From: Clostridium manihotivorum
GTDB taxonomy: Bacteria > Bacillota > Clostridia > Clostridiales > Clostridiaceae
Direction of reading: 5' to 3'
NCBI RefSeq assembly: GCF_004015185.1
Contig: NZ_CP025746.1
Span: 4,233,776-4,297,775, forward strand
Length of the DNA: 64,000 nt
Positions 9,737-19,487 of this stretch are shown here, in pieces. Under the pieces are notes generated by a model. That model searched no databases, was not told where the DNA came from, and saw only the letters and a list, made by a program, of their open reading frames with translations. The position numbers were made by a program, and so were the translations under genes. Positions within the stretch are counted from its first letter, which is position 1; each line of letters opens with the position of its first letter.

Positions 9737-11147
9737 TTAAGTTGAATGAATTTTAATATATTGACGCGTTAGGCTTTTTAAGCCTAAGTCCGAGAAGAAT
9801 TTATTTGTAAGAGTTGTGTTTAATATTGCACTATTTGCTACTCGCCAGTATCCTTTGCGGGTATTGGCAAACTTTATAGCTTGGTAGTGTTCAAGTCCCA
9901 GCTTCTTAAGGTTTTTATATCTAGTTCTAACTTTCTTCCACTGTTTCCATATACACATTCTTAATCTTTTCCTTATCCAAATATCTAAATGCTCCACTAT
10001 TCCTTTGCATTTGGCTATTCCATAATAGTTAATCCAACCAATATTAATTTGGTTCAATTTTTCTATTCTTTGTTCCAAAGTTATCGGTTTTGATCTAGAT
10101 AGGACTTCTCTGATTTTATCTTTGTATCTCTTTAACGATTGCTTTGATATAGATGAGTATGCTTTACCAAACATTAGGTTTAGCGTGAATCCTAGAAACT
10201 TTCTCTTCCAAGGTCTATCTACTGCACTTTTATCTCTGTTCACCTTCAATTTGAGTTTGCCTTCAATGAAATTTGTTATATTTGCCATTACTCTTTTCCC
10301 AGCTCTCTCACTTTTAACATAGATATTACAGTCGTCCGCGTAGCGACAAAATTTATGACCTCTCATTTCTAACTCTTTATCTAGTTCATCTAGCATTATG
10401 TTAGATAATAGTGGACTCAACGGTCCTCCTTGTGGAGTTCCTTCTTCATTTCTGACCACTACACCATTTATCATTATTCCTGACTGAAGATATTTCCTTA
10501 TTAGGGATAATACTCTCTTATCCTTAATGCTTCTTGATAATTTATGCATTAAGATATCATGGTTAACCTTATCAAAGAATTTCTCTAAGTCCATATCAAC
10601 AACCCACCTATAGCCATCATTGATATACTGTTCTGCTTTCTTAATTGCATCTTTAGCTCCTCTTTGAGGGCGGAAGCCAAAGCTACTTTCAGAGAATCTT
10701 CTATCATAAATACTATTTAATTCTTGAGCAATAGCTTGTTGGATAAGTCTATCCAAAACTGTAGGTATACCCTAAGAGCCTAGTTCCACCATTAGGTTTT
10801 GGAATTTCTACTCTTCTAACTGGCATTGGTCTATACTCACCATTAAGAATACTTTCTCTAATAGATATCCAGTTTGTTTTCAAAAATTGTTTAAGTTCAT
10901 AAACTGTCATTCCGTCCACGCCGTGGCTACCTTTATTAGAAATTACTCTTTTAAGAGCCAAGTTCATATTATCCTTGGATAATATCCTTTCTAGTGAGCC
11001 ATATTCAAATCCACTGATTTTCTCCTTTGGAGTTGCCGAGAATTCTCTATGCACTCTTTGCTTATCTTCGAGTTCCACTCTATCTTGGGCACTAGAGCCT
11101 AAATATTTAGTTTTCTGCAATCTTTGAGTATTCTGCGAAACTTTCAA
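9737..11147 (-). pseudogene. ltrA: Group II intron reverse transcriptase/maturase, frameshifted
   Basis: Two frames together give a full-length protein of about 465 residues: the N-terminal part (11147 to about 10770) with GSHGVDGM and PNGGTRLLG, and the C-terminal part (to 9737) with RT motifs FGFRPQRGA, GTPQGGPLSPLLSN and YADD, then a maturase domain. No HNH endonuclease domain follows, as usual for group IIC. The frame breaks at a CCC run at 10770-10772: deleting one base restores LLGIPTVLDRL. Splicing could still occur with a maturase supplied in trans. A sequencing error is possible. Confidence 0.88.
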
Positions 11148-11568
11148 ACTTGAAAACCTCCTTAAAGTTCAGTCCTTCATCCGCTATCGCGATTAGCGGA
11201 GTTACTATGACTTCTGCTGACTTCTGATAGTTCAGTTACATATCGCTATGTAGGTTACCGCTTAGAAATTCATCTTTGTTAGCGATGTATCTATCAGACC
11301 TCCCCAGGTAAGAACAACAACCTTCATCTCATATATCTGCTACATTTACTCCTAGGAATTGGGATAGTGTAGGACTTCGTTTTGTATTGCAAACTCGTCC
11401 GTTCCTAGTAAGCCTTGTATGTAGTTCGTATCCCTCAGACCGAGACTTTGCCTTAAGCTTCCTTCAGATTCCACCTCACGATGGACACCCTTGCCCTTAG
11501 CTAGTGGTTCCCACTATCAAGCCCACAGCGGACTTTCACCGCCAAGTTGTTGCCCATGCTGGGCACAC
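11148..11568 (-). ncRNA. Group II intron domains I-III (5' ribozyme part)
   Basis: This stretch has no gene. It holds the conserved 5' structure of the intron, with AAGGGTGTCC and GGTGGAATCTGAAGGAAG, both typical of group IIC domain I, upstream of the maturase gene in domain IV. Confidence 0.8.
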
Positions 11569-11570
11569 AA

Positions 11571-11603
11571 TAAAAAATTACACTAGAATAAATCTAATGC
11601 AAT
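11571..11603 (-). terminator. Terminator of Rpn copy B, group IIC intron target
   Basis: 11-bp stem ATTGCATTAGA/TCTAGTGTAAT with two wobble pairs and a TTTAT loop, followed by TTTTTTATT. The intron starts immediately after this T-tract. The same hairpin follows scar A and copy D, and a related one stands alone at 47943-47976. Confidence 0.88.
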
Positions 11604-11692
11604 TTCTTTACAGTGTATATTTCCCCATTCTTCTACGATAACTATTTGCTATTCTACATAAAACAGACTCAATTAAACTATTGTGCTATTTA

Positions 11693-12574
11693 TTATTTTC
11701 TGAGCTTTTCAACCTCTTCTATTAGCAAACCGGTTTTTAATGAAATGGTTTCATCATCCAAAACATCTAATAGATTTTTAGCGATTGCTATAGCTTTGTT
11801 TTTCTCACCTTGCTCAAGGCCTTTCTTTATTCCTTGCTGTATACCTTGCTCTAGCCCTTGCTGTATACCTTCCTCTTTAGCTTTATTAAGGGCACTAACC
11901 TTATCTTTTAGTATTTTTGCTCTCATCTCATATATTTCTCTTTGCACTGAGTCATTGCTCATCTTTATCAGCTTATCTTTTGCCTGCCTTATCTCTTCCA
12001 CTGTGAGTTCTAAGCTTCTTACCTTTTCACTTTCAGGATTTTTTAAGAATTCCGTCCATGCTACTAACATATCCTTCTCATCGGTATTATCTTTGAGCTT
12101 TGGAATCTCTATAAAATGCATCTCGATTATATCTGTAAGTTCTTCGTTAGTTTCTATTTCCTTTAGCCTATAGCCAGTGTGAAAGCTTTCTGTATTTAAA
12201 TACTTGAAGTTTAATATATTTATACATATTGTCCTGCATAAGTTAGAGTAGGCTTCTCCTTCAGCCAGTTGCGCTTCCTGCATCTTACTTAGATAATATA
12301 GACTCCTTTTTACCATATTATATTCATTCTTAAGCTGTATTTCTATGTTAACTATTTCATTGTTGCTAGTAGTTGCTTTAACATCTAATCTAGAGTACTT
12401 ATCTTCGATAAATTGCTTTTCTATATCATTTCCCTTTATCTCTACTGCTGTAATCTTATCTTTGGGCTTTAAAATCGCATTTAAGAAGGATATAAGTATC
12501 TCTGGATTTTTGTCTGAACCAAATATGTTTTTGAATACAAAATCTACCTTTGGGTCTAATAGTCCTTTAAGCAT
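11693..12574 (-). CDS. Rpn-family recombination-promoting nuclease/putative transposase (copy B)
   Basis: 293 residues from ATG at 12574 after GGAGGTGC. The N-terminus DPKVDFVFKNIFG is the Rpn hallmark. The PD-(D/E)XK core is RLDVKATT...NIEIQ around residues 60-78, with Asp and E-x-Q present. The C-terminus holds five four-residue repeats of the GIQQ/GLEQ/GIKK type. E. coli Rpn proteins are DNA endonucleases that promote RecA-independent recombination. Of the three full copies here, only this one keeps Gln in the E-x-Q motif; C and D have His. Confidence 0.87.
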   Translation of the reverse strand: MLKGLLDPKVDFVFKNIFGSDKNPEILISFLNAILKPKDKITAVEIKGNDIEKQFIEDKYSRLDVKATTSNNEIVNIEIQLKNEYNMVKRSLYYLSKMQEAQLAEGEAYSNLCRTICINILNFKYLNTESFHTGYRLKEIETNEELTDIIEMHFIEIPKLKDNTDEKDMLVAWTEFLKNPESEKVRSLELTVEEIRQAKDKLIKMSNDSVQREIYEMRAKILKDKVSALNKAKEEGIQQGLEQGIQQGIKKGLEQGEKNKAIAIAKNLLDVLDDETISLKTGLLIEEVEKLRK

Positions 12575-12787
12575 AAGATTGCACCTCCGTAAATTCTTTT
12601 ACTTTAATTATATACCACGTATGATATTTAATAAACCTACTTTTCTTGAACTATAGGGTTTGATTTTATTTAGACATATCTTCCATTTATATACCATAAT
12701 ACTCATATTAGTTGAAAGTAGCATATACCAATGTATTAAATAAATGTGGGTGACTTCTCTCTTAATAATTTCAGTAGTTTTATATAT

Positions 12788-12890
12788 CTAGAGTACCAAC
12801 TTCAAATATTAATTTATACATAACCGATAATCGTCAAAAAGCACTATTATAGAACATGTATAAATTAAGTTTTGTACATGTTCCCTATAG
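12788..12890 (+). repeat. ~100-bp imperfect palindrome R1
   Basis: Outer arms CTAGAGTACCAACTT and the complement of GTTCCCTATAG pair partly, then ATTAATTTATACAT pairs with ATGTATAAATTAAG. Member of a family also found at 36560, 36664, 42115, 42218, 42313, 44113 and 45991. Confidence 0.7.
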
Positions 12891-13039
12891 AACTTGTATA
12901 TCAAAAGTATAACAACATTTATTTAATACATAGCAATAGGGAGTTAAAAATATATATACAAGGTAGTTAGAGACGTTTATCGTAAAACTATATATAGAGA
13001 GAAGCTTCAATTCTAAGGCATTTCCTACGCATCACTGTT

Positions 13040-13190
13040 GTCCTACTACCTACAACAAAGTTTAAAGATTTGATTACTTTAAATTCAATGCATTTTAACT
13101 TCTTAAAAAGTAAAGAAGTTATATTGTTAAAAATAAATATTTTTAACTTGTTAAGAATTTATTGATAAAATGCGGGTTTGAAGGTCTTTT
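13040..13190. repeat. Repeat block shared by two ABC operon ends (copy 1)
   Basis: Matches 38165-38298 almost continuously from GATTACTTTAAATTCA to ATGCGGGTTTGAAGGT. Both copies lie just past the last gene of an ABC transporter operon. It contains an AACTTCTT/AAGAAGTT hairpin. Confidence 0.75.
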
Positions 13191-13277
13191 ATCATCTCAA
13201 GTTTTGCATTTAATTAAGAAATGTTATACACAGGACTTTCTTTCATTATTTATATCTTTCTTATGTCTTCCATTTAA

Positions 13278-14297
13278 CTAAGCAAATTTTCTTTCTCCTA
13301 GCTTACAGGCTACTATCACCATTAATATTGATAAACCTAAGATGATCCAAATTGGTGCAATTGTAGCAGTACTAACTACTCCCTCCTGTATTTTTCCAAT
13401 AAACATAATAACCCACTTTGTTATTGTTGAATTACTAATATACTTCAATACTGTTGGCATTTTATTTAATGGTAGGAATGATCCTCCTAACAATGACATT
13501 ATTAAAGCAACAACAGATGCAATAATACTTGCTTGCAATTCTGTCTTACACAGATTGACAATCAAACAACTTAAGCTTGAAGCAACAACAGCTATTATCA
13601 ATCCAATTAGAAGCAACTGCATTGAATTAACTCCAATGTCTATAGGTAACATGCTTAGTACCCCTACAGAAACTACTATCTGTACGATTGTACTTAAAAA
13701 GTTATATAGAAATGTTCCAAGTATATAAATAACTGGTTTGTTTGGAGATATTAAAAATCTTCTCAACGTTCCCTCTTGTTGATCCCTTATTATATTACAT
13801 GCCGCTAAGGTACAAGTTATTATTAAGGTTAATAGTATGAACCCTCCTCCTCTTTGGGCTGCAGTCATACTGTCACTCTCCATTTTTGTTAAGATATCCT
13901 CAAAGCCCTTTACCTCTCCTGTAGTAAAATAGTTCTTCATGATTTCATTAACATTTTCTTGAAACTTACTATCCAAGCAAGTTACCACAAAAGATTGATC
14001 TTTGTTAAGTTCAATTACAACAGCATATTTACCCAGTATCATGTCCGTATTAATACTACCTTTATTTGCATATTTTATATTAAGACCACTTATAGAATTC
14101 GTCTTATCTTTAAACTGCTGATAGACCTGTCCTGATCCGTTATCAATAATTCCAATATTAATTGAGGGATTCATTAGACTATTAACCCCAATAGCAACAA
14201 TAACAGCAAATACTGGTACTAAGAATGTTAGGACTAATTTCTTCTTATACTTGAAACTCCTAATTAGCTCATTTCTTGTCACTAAAAATATACCCAT
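13278..14297 (-). CDS. ABC-2 type permease, subunit 2
   Basis: 339 residues, the last gene of a PadR-ATPase-permease-permease operon. Residues 21-40 form the first membrane segment, followed by a large extracytoplasmic loop (about 45-150) and five helices after residue 155, the layout of the YhgE/Pip and ABC-2 permease families. Its ATG shares one base with the upstream stop (TAATG), indicating translational coupling. Probably one half of an exporter for a lipid, peptide or drug; the substrate cannot be read from sequence. Confidence 0.83.
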   Translation of the reverse strand: MGIFLVTRNELIRSFKYKKKLVLTFLVPVFAVIVAIGVNSLMNPSINIGIIDNGSGQVYQQFKDKTNSISGLNIKYANKGSINTDMILGKYAVVIELNKDQSFVVTCLDSKFQENVNEIMKNYFTTGEVKGFEDILTKMESDSMTAAQRGGGFILLTLIITCTLAACNIIRDQQEGTLRRFLISPNKPVIYILGTFLYNFLSTIVQIVVSVGVLSMLPIDIGVNSMQLLLIGLIIAVVASSLSCLIVNLCKTELQASIIASVVALIMSLLGGSFLPLNKMPTVLKYISNSTITKWVIMFIGKIQEGVVSTATIAPIWIILGLSILMVIVACKLGERKFA

Positions 14298-15043
14298 TAT
14301 AGAAATGCCTCCTTTCTAAATCTTTTTATAGCTCCAAAGGAGAAGATAATCCCTGAAGCTAGCGTTATTATTAATGCTATAAAATAAACTTTCATAGTAT
14401 TATCATTAATCATAAGAAATATTCCTTTATTAATCCATGTTAATGGTGAAATATAACTTATGATTTCTATGCCCCTGCCTAGGGACCCTATTGGGAAGAA
14501 AGTTCCCCCTAAAACTGCCATAATCAATATGGGAGTACTAATGAAGTTTTTTACCTGCATAAAATCTTTTGTGCTTACACCTATGAAAGTCCCAATAGCA
14601 CATGACATTAAACCTAATAGAGAAAACAGAATAAAAACTTCCAAAAACCTACCATCATAATTTACTCCAAAAGCAAATTTGCATATAAGCATTAATATGA
14701 AATTGTATACCATTATAACAAGTGTTGATGATACAATCTTAGATAATACAATAGCTGCCTTACTAATTGGCGCTATTATAAACCTTTCTCCACATTTTTG
14801 CATGCTTTCCTCACGTGTAACATACACAAGAGTAACTGATCCTAGAAAAGTACAAAATGGAATTGTTACCATGCTGTAATAATAATATGAGGTTATTCCT
14901 TTATCTCCAGAAAAATAATTGGAGGCCATATATCCTAGTATTGCTATTAAAACTAAAGGAAATATAGTTCCATAGCCAATTAAAAAAGAGTCCTTTATCC
15001 TTTTTCTCATTCCTATACTAAATAATACGCTAAATCCATTCAT
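14297..15043 (-). CDS. ABC-2 type permease, subunit 1
   Basis: 248 residues with about six membrane segments and no large extracytoplasmic domain. The ATG at 15043 follows AGAGGTG. It starts 11 bp after the ATPase stop and overlaps the next permease by one base, so the three products should form one exporter with two different permease halves. Confidence 0.83.
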   Translation of the reverse strand: MNGFSVLFSIGMRKRIKDSFLIGYGTIFPLVLIAILGYMASNYFSGDKGITSYYYYSMVTIPFCTFLGSVTLVYVTREESMQKCGERFIIAPISKAAIVLSKIVSSTLVIMVYNFILMLICKFAFGVNYDGRFLEVFILFSLLGLMSCAIGTFIGVSTKDFMQVKNFISTPILIMAVLGGTFFPIGSLGRGIEIISYISPLTWINKGIFLMINDNTMKVYFIALIITLASGIIFSFGAIKRFRKEAFL

Positions 15044-15054
15044 CTTTTCACCTC

Positions 15055-15801
15055 TTAATCCCTTAATTCTTTACCAGTTAGGTACAAGAAGATTTCTTCC
15101 AGATTGTTAAATCCTTGTTTCTTATATTTTTCCTTTATTACTTCTTTATCTCCTTGCTCTATGATTTTACCTTCATCAACGAATATTAACCTCGTACAAA
15201 TAGCTTCTACTTCCTCCATATAGTGAGAAATATATATTATAGTCGTTCCTTCATCTTTAAGCTTTTTAGTTACTTCCAGTATATTATTTCTGGATTGAGG
15301 ATCTATTCCTACGGTAGGTTCATCCATAATTAGTAATTTAGGTCTATGCACTATTGAGCATGCTATATTAAGTCTTCTTTTCATCCCTCCTGAGAATGAA
15401 TCTGGGTAGTCTTTTCTTTTATCCCAAAGACTTACGCATTCCAAAGCCTCCTTAACTCGCTCTTTTAATTCATTTCCTTTCAAACCATACAAAGAGCCAA
15501 AGAATTTGACATTATCATAAGCTGAAAGATCTGAAAAAAGTGCTATATCTTGTGGCACTAAGCCTAATTCTTTTTTAAAAACTTCCTCATTTTCTTTTAT
15601 ATCCTTGTTTCGAAATAAAACAGAACCTTTATCCATATCAAGTATTGTAGAAATCATATTTATGGTAGTACTTTTACCAGCTCCATTAGGTCCTAAAAAG
15701 CCAATGATTTGCTTATATTCAATATTAAAGGTTATCCCTTTTACCACCTCTTTCCCTCCATAATTCTTTCTTATCTCTTTTACCTGTAATACACTTTCCA
15801 T
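15055..15801 (-). CDS. ABC transporter ATP-binding protein (ABC-2 exporter)
   Basis: 248 residues from ATG at 15801, preferred over an upstream in-frame start because TAGGAGG lies 7 bases before it. Walker A is GPNGAGKST, the Q-loop is in LVPQD, the signature is FSGGMKRR and Walker B LLIMDEPTVGID. The family powers drug, bacteriocin or lipid export. The promoter region carries an operator-like palindrome and a motif shared with the padR promoter. Confidence 0.9.
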   Translation of the reverse strand: MESVLQVKEIRKNYGGKEVVKGITFNIEYKQIIGFLGPNGAGKSTTINMISTILDMDKGSVLFRNKDIKENEEVFKKELGLVPQDIALFSDLSAYDNVKFFGSLYGLKGNELKERVKEALECVSLWDKRKDYPDSFSGGMKRRLNIACSIVHRPKLLIMDEPTVGIDPQSRNNILEVTKKLKDEGTTIIYISHYMEEVEAICTRLIFVDEGKIIEQGDKEVIKEKYKKQGFNNLEEIFLYLTGKELRD

Positions 15802-15835
15802 TATTAGCCCTCCTATAATAAACATTTTATATACA

Positions 15836-15889
15836 ACATTGAGTATTCAACCTTTAAATTTAGCAATGATCTATCATTGCTAAATTTAA
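15836..15889. promoter_or_regulatory. Operator-like palindrome and PadR-linked motif before the ABC operon
   Basis: A 16-bp perfect inverted repeat around a TCTA centre (TTAAATTTAGCAATGA arm) lies at 15854-15889 without a T-tract, so it is more likely an operator than a terminator. Directly beside it at 15836-15856 is a 21-bp motif ending ATTCAACCTTTA that recurs at 16653-16673 before padR with 19 of 21 bases identical. Confidence 0.6.
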
Positions 15890-15906
15890 GTACTATTGAT
15901 TATATA

Positions 15907-16620
15907 TTATTTATTTCCAAGCACTGATATCAGCTTCTCCAAAGCAGCCTTAGATAAATCTGAGTTGTTTAATATCATTTCCTTTAATTGATTTACACTA
16001 GCTTTCTCTATATCGATATCATTCATCTCTTTTTCATCAATCTCACTAAAATCAAAGTTTCTAATCATCTCTTCATTCTTTTCACTAAGTTCACAATACA
16101 TATCAAATTCTTCAATTAGAGCTTTATACCATTTTAGCTCATACTGATAATTAGATATTGTCATATCAAAAGAGATCATTTCAACCTGAGGACTTTTAGA
16201 ATCGATTTTTCTATTTCTCCAAAAATTCCAATATTCTAGGGTTTTATTCAACTCTTTTATACGTTCTTCAATTATCCTGATAGCAACTTCCTTATCAAGT
16301 TTATTAAAGGTGATAGGAAGAATGAACTTATCACTATTCAAAGGAATTAATGACTTATCTAACTCTTTTTCTATAGATTTCTTAAGTTCAACTATTCCTA
16401 ATTCAGTAACTTTGTAAATTCTTCTTACTCTTGACCCTCTTGTTTCTTCTCTTACCAGCTCAATCTCGCCATCTTTCTCCATTTTACTTAAAGCATAGTA
16501 AATTGAGCCTGCTTTAATATTTGCCCAGGTATCAAAACCACTAGCCTGTATAAATTTTTGGATTTCATAACCGTGAGTAGCTTTAATATTTAAATAATAT
16601 AAAATCAGTATTTTAACCAT
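15907..16620 (-). CDS. PadR-family transcriptional regulator with extended C-terminus
   Basis: 237 residues from ATG at 16620. The N-terminal winged helix has the PadR pattern: LNIKATHGYEIQKFI, GSIYYALSKMEKDGEIE and RRIYKVTELG. A helical region follows, so it is longer than the minimal ~110-residue type. It lies just upstream of and co-directional with the ABC-2 exporter; such regulators usually repress the exporter until an inducer binds. The shared 21-bp motif in both promoters suggests autoregulation plus control of the exporter. Confidence 0.87.
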   Translation of the reverse strand: MVKILILYYLNIKATHGYEIQKFIQASGFDTWANIKAGSIYYALSKMEKDGEIELVREETRGSRVRRIYKVTELGIVELKKSIEKELDKSLIPLNSDKFILPITFNKLDKEVAIRIIEERIKELNKTLEYWNFWRNRKIDSKSPQVEMISFDMTISNYQYELKWYKALIEEFDMYCELSEKNEEMIRNFDFSEIDEKEMNDIDIEKASVNQLKEMILNNSDLSKAALEKLISVLGNK

Positions 16621-16652
16621 GTTTTACTTTAGCTCCAATCTATCCATACTAA

Positions 16653-16673
16653 ACATTGTATATTCAACCTTTA
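16653..16673 (-). promoter_or_regulatory. Putative PadR operator in the padR promoter
   Basis: 21-bp motif ending ATTCAACCTTTA, 19 of 21 identical to 15836-15856. TTGTATATTCAA within it is near-palindromic, as PadR sites often are. Confidence 0.5.
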
Positions 16674-16846
16674 GTATGATGATATACCATATATTGTATT
16701 ATGTCAATACTATTTATTTACAAGTGATTGACCTCTTTATTTTATGCTGTTACAGCTCATTTTCTAATATCTAAGAATAATCTTTTTATCTCTAAGCTTA
16801 TACTCAAGATAAAATTTCTTGGTTTACACATAGAAATTGATAGCAA

Positions 16847-16888
16847 AGAGAAAAAGCACCCATCCGCCAAAGATTAGTGCTTTTCTCT
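16847..16888 (-). terminator. Terminator downstream of the NERD gene
   Basis: AGAGAAAAGCAC pairs with GTGCTTTTTCTCT around a 17-nt loop on the minus strand. It lies about 200 bp after the NERD stop codon. Confidence 0.6.
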
Positions 16889-17091
16889 AGAATTAAGTGT
16901 TAAATTAAATTCATCCAATAGCCCTTAAACAAAATAAGTGTTCTATGGATTGGCTTAGTGTTGACGCACTAAGCTTTTATTAATTATATTATATCAAAAT
17001 TTCTTGAAGAACAAACAATTTTATTTATGCTATAAAATATACCTACTTAAAAACCCTATATCTCATTTATATTATGTAACCGACAGTTTAT

Positions 17092-17844
17092 TTAAACTTC
17101 TGAAGTAAATCTACATTTAGGGTAACTACTGCACCCCTTAAACTTGCCATACTTTCCGTTTCTAACCACTAACTGCGAGCCACATTTTGGGCATATATCT
17201 TTATTGACTTTACTTTTATTTTCGCTTACATTTTTATGAATGGCCTGTACATGCGCTTTTCTGTTTTCTTGACTGTCCACGTTTAAGCCAATAAGTTTAT
17301 TGTATATTTGCTCTTTCATTGCATTTGTTATAGTTTCATCTTTATATGCTTTTATAGTTTTAGGTAAGTTAATGGTATATACAACTGGCGTTTTTGTCTT
17401 TACTTTTAAATCTGCTTTTGTAGTAAATGTTACAATTGGAATGTAATTAACCTCCTTAAATTCAGTTAAAGTCTCCTTTAAAGCTTGCACATGCCCATAA
17501 TTCTGTTTTATTGGGTTATGTAAGAATTCTTTTCGTTTATATATTGTTTGTCTCCATTTATCATCAAACTCATTTCCAGTAATCCATCCCTTATAGTTCT
17601 TTGTTTCTATAACAAAAACACCGTAATTTGATATTATAAGATGATCTATTTGAGTTGTTTTGTTTCCTACCTTCAGCATTATATTATTAATAACTTTATA
17701 TTTACTCTCATCTAAGCTTGACAAGAGAAATGCTACAGATTTTTCACCAAAAAAGCCTTTAATTTTAGGTCCAAATAGGCTCAATATTCCTGCTAAAATC
17801 ATTAAAGCCCACAAATACCATAGTTCAAATATTAAGTCAATCAT
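17092..17844 (-). CDS. NERD-domain protein with topoisomerase-type zinc finger
   Basis: 250 residues from ATG at 17844 after GAGAGG. An N-terminal membrane segment (WYLWALMILAGILSLF) is followed by a nuclease-related domain: EKSVAFLLSSL, INNIMLKVG, TQIDHLIIS and VFVIETKNYKGWITG, with the D...E-x-K pattern of the PD-(D/E)XK fold. The C-terminus is a four-cysteine finger, CPKCG...KFKGCSSYPKC, as in topoisomerase I. Probably a membrane-tethered DNA-processing enzyme; the biological role of the family is poorly known. Confidence 0.85.
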   Translation of the reverse strand: MIDLIFELWYLWALMILAGILSLFGPKIKGFFGEKSVAFLLSSLDESKYKVINNIMLKVGNKTTQIDHLIISNYGVFVIETKNYKGWITGNEFDDKWRQTIYKRKEFLHNPIKQNYGHVQALKETLTEFKEVNYIPIVTFTTKADLKVKTKTPVVYTINLPKTIKAYKDETITNAMKEQIYNKLIGLNVDSQENRKAHVQAIHKNVSENKSKVNKDICPKCGSQLVVRNGKYGKFKGCSSYPKCRFTSEV

Positions 17845-18016
17845 ATGTAAATTATCCTCTCACTTCTATATATTCAAAGTTAAATGGTCCATGCCAATTT
17901 ATTGTTATAGTTTCCATTGTGATCACCTAAAATAAAAATTATCTTTAGTCTACACAGCCCTTAATGCTTTTACTTATTCAATCACATTATGGAAGCTTAA
18001 ATTATATTGCTTAGTC

Positions 18017-18907
18017 TTAATATTTATCATTTTTATATAACTTAATCAACTCTTCCAATGTAATCTCAATGCCAATTTTCTTCAACAAATCTTTTCTCTC
18101 ATTATAAAGTTTTTCAAGCATAACTTCAAAGTCTTGTCCTAAATGTATTTGTTTATGACAATTACAACATAGTGAAACAATATTCTCTTCAACATCAAGA
18201 GATACATCAAAATCATTATGATAATTAATCGGTATTAAATGATGAGGTTCAGTATACTGTAAATCTGAATTTCTCCTTGTAAAGGTCAAATGATTATTAT
18301 CAAATTCACACTTATAATTTGCATGTCGTAAAGCATTAAGTGATACCCTGTGACTTCTAGGATATGAGTATTTATTTTTCACATAAACGGGCTGCTTCTT
18401 ATCTTTCGGCTTACCACTGTACTCAAAGTATGGAGTCCCCTCTATAATATCACTATTTGCTATATCCGAAACAAGATCATCGTCTGAGTAACAATTCTCA
18501 GAAAATATATCGAGTTCTTCAATAGCCTGTACAAGTTCATCCCTAATCGTCCATTCCCAGGCCTTTGGTTTTGTTTCAATTAGTTTGCTTTTCATCACAA
18601 CGATAAATCTTGTTCCTTTAGCTATACCGCCTACACCTTTAACAACAAATCTCTCCAGTTCTTTTTGCACTCTACCAGCTAAGCCATTAATTATTCCGTT
18701 AGCACTCATACTATGCTCATTATACTTTTTTCCAATGGCACTACAGGTAGCAGAATGCCTAGGTTCTATGTACCATTTTTTCAAAGCTTCTTTGCTTTTA
18801 TCATCAAATACCTTAGGATTAACTAAAAGCTCTTTCCATTCCTCTACTGTTATATCAATATCGCAGCAATATTCATCATCAATAATTTCGCATATTTTTT
18901 CAACCAC
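18017..18907 (-). CDS. HNH endonuclease
   Basis: 296 residues from GTG at 18907, chosen because GGAGGAG lies 6 bases upstream; another GTG 15 bases earlier has a poorly spaced site. The C-terminal third holds the HNH motif: YKCEF, EPHHLIPINYH, DVEENIVSLCCNCHKQIHLG, with two zinc Cys pairs partly degenerate (CEF instead of CxxC). The N-terminal region has no recognised domain and may be a target-recognition module, as in McrA-like restriction enzymes. No methyltransferase is adjacent. Confidence 0.8.
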   Translation of the reverse strand: MVEKICEIIDDEYCCDIDITVEEWKELLVNPKVFDDKSKEALKKWYIEPRHSATCSAIGKKYNEHSMSANGIINGLAGRVQKELERFVVKGVGGIAKGTRFIVVMKSKLIETKPKAWEWTIRDELVQAIEELDIFSENCYSDDDLVSDIANSDIIEGTPYFEYSGKPKDKKQPVYVKNKYSYPRSHRVSLNALRHANYKCEFDNNHLTFTRRNSDLQYTEPHHLIPINYHNDFDVSLDVEENIVSLCCNCHKQIHLGQDFEVMLEKLYNERKDLLKKIGIEITLEELIKLYKNDKY

Positions 18908-18922
18908 GCTTGTCTCCTCCAC

Positions 18923-19487
18923 TCATCCTTAAGCTTTCCACTTACTAATTATTCATAAAGATTTTCTTTTAAAATTAACTACAGCTCTTTAAAAATCATT
19001 CTTTTTAACTTAGCATTGTCTATATACACCCATTTAGTGTCTTAATAAACATATTAAATTATCAATAGATAAAAGATCTTTGACTTGTAAAATCTTTATA
19101 TCCATTAGACTCCCACCTTTGCTTTTGTTCTTCAATATAAAATCTTATCATACCACCGCTATTTTATTTGTCGGCATTTGTCGCAATACTATAATTTTTG
19201 TTAGCTAAACTCTGTAACTTCATACAAAAAATAATCACCGATGATTAAACATAAGTGACTCTTAAAGCTTTACTATAAAACGTATTAGTTATTAATAAAA
19301 TCTATATTTATATTTATGCTTCTGGTAACAGTAACTAAATCTACTATCTCAACCTTATTCAATAGACTTAAATATTTGTTACTAATTCAATTTTTCAAAA
19401 TTAGATATAATATGTTACAGTTATGGGACTGTAAGTTTTCCGTTTAAAAATTAAAAATAGCTAGTAAGTCCTACTGCCTTTTACTAG
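18923..19487. other. Gene-poor region
   Basis: No convincing gene. A short minus-strand frame at 19034-19105 (MDIKILQVKDLLSIDNLI..., 23 codons) has a good GGTGGGAG site and, with one frameshift, would continue another 20 residues, so it may be a broken small gene. Confidence 0.4.

Larger units (their letters stand above)
9657..11568 (-). mobile_element. Group IIC intron, 1.9 kb
   Basis: On the minus strand it starts GTGTGCCCAGCATGGGC at 11568 and ends CTACTCGAT at 9657. Domain V (about 9701-9735, with CCGGTATGCACGGTGGTG) and a domain VI hairpin (9665-9692) are recognisable and resemble group IIC introns such as the Oceanobacillus one. The second cassette copy shows the empty site, TTCAGA joined to AATAAA. 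The intron sits directly after the T-tract of the terminator at 11571-11603, the known target preference of group IIC introns. Confidence 0.92.
12575..13277. other. Intergenic repeat region, no intact gene
   Basis: Holds two short-motif copies (12729-12752 and 12911-12940), a ~100-bp palindrome (12788-12890) and a block at 13040-13190 repeated at 38165-38298. At 13225-13245, ACAGGACTTTCTTTCATT matches the 3' end of the ABC gene at 38330-38355, suggesting a scrap of an ABC exporter gene. Confidence 0.6.
16621..17091. other. Intergenic region with promoter motif and two hairpins
   Basis: Contains the padR-side motif at 16653-16673, the terminator at 16847-16888 and a second hairpin at 16953-16980 (GCTTAGTG/CACTAAGC followed by TTTTAT). 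No gene seen. Confidence 0.6.

Noticed and set aside
12131..12580. Plus-strand frames opposite each Rpn gene with Cys/Pro-rich repeats (PCSSPCCIPSS)
   Set aside because: They mirror the GIQQGLEQ repeats of the Rpn tails on the other strand and lack start signals.
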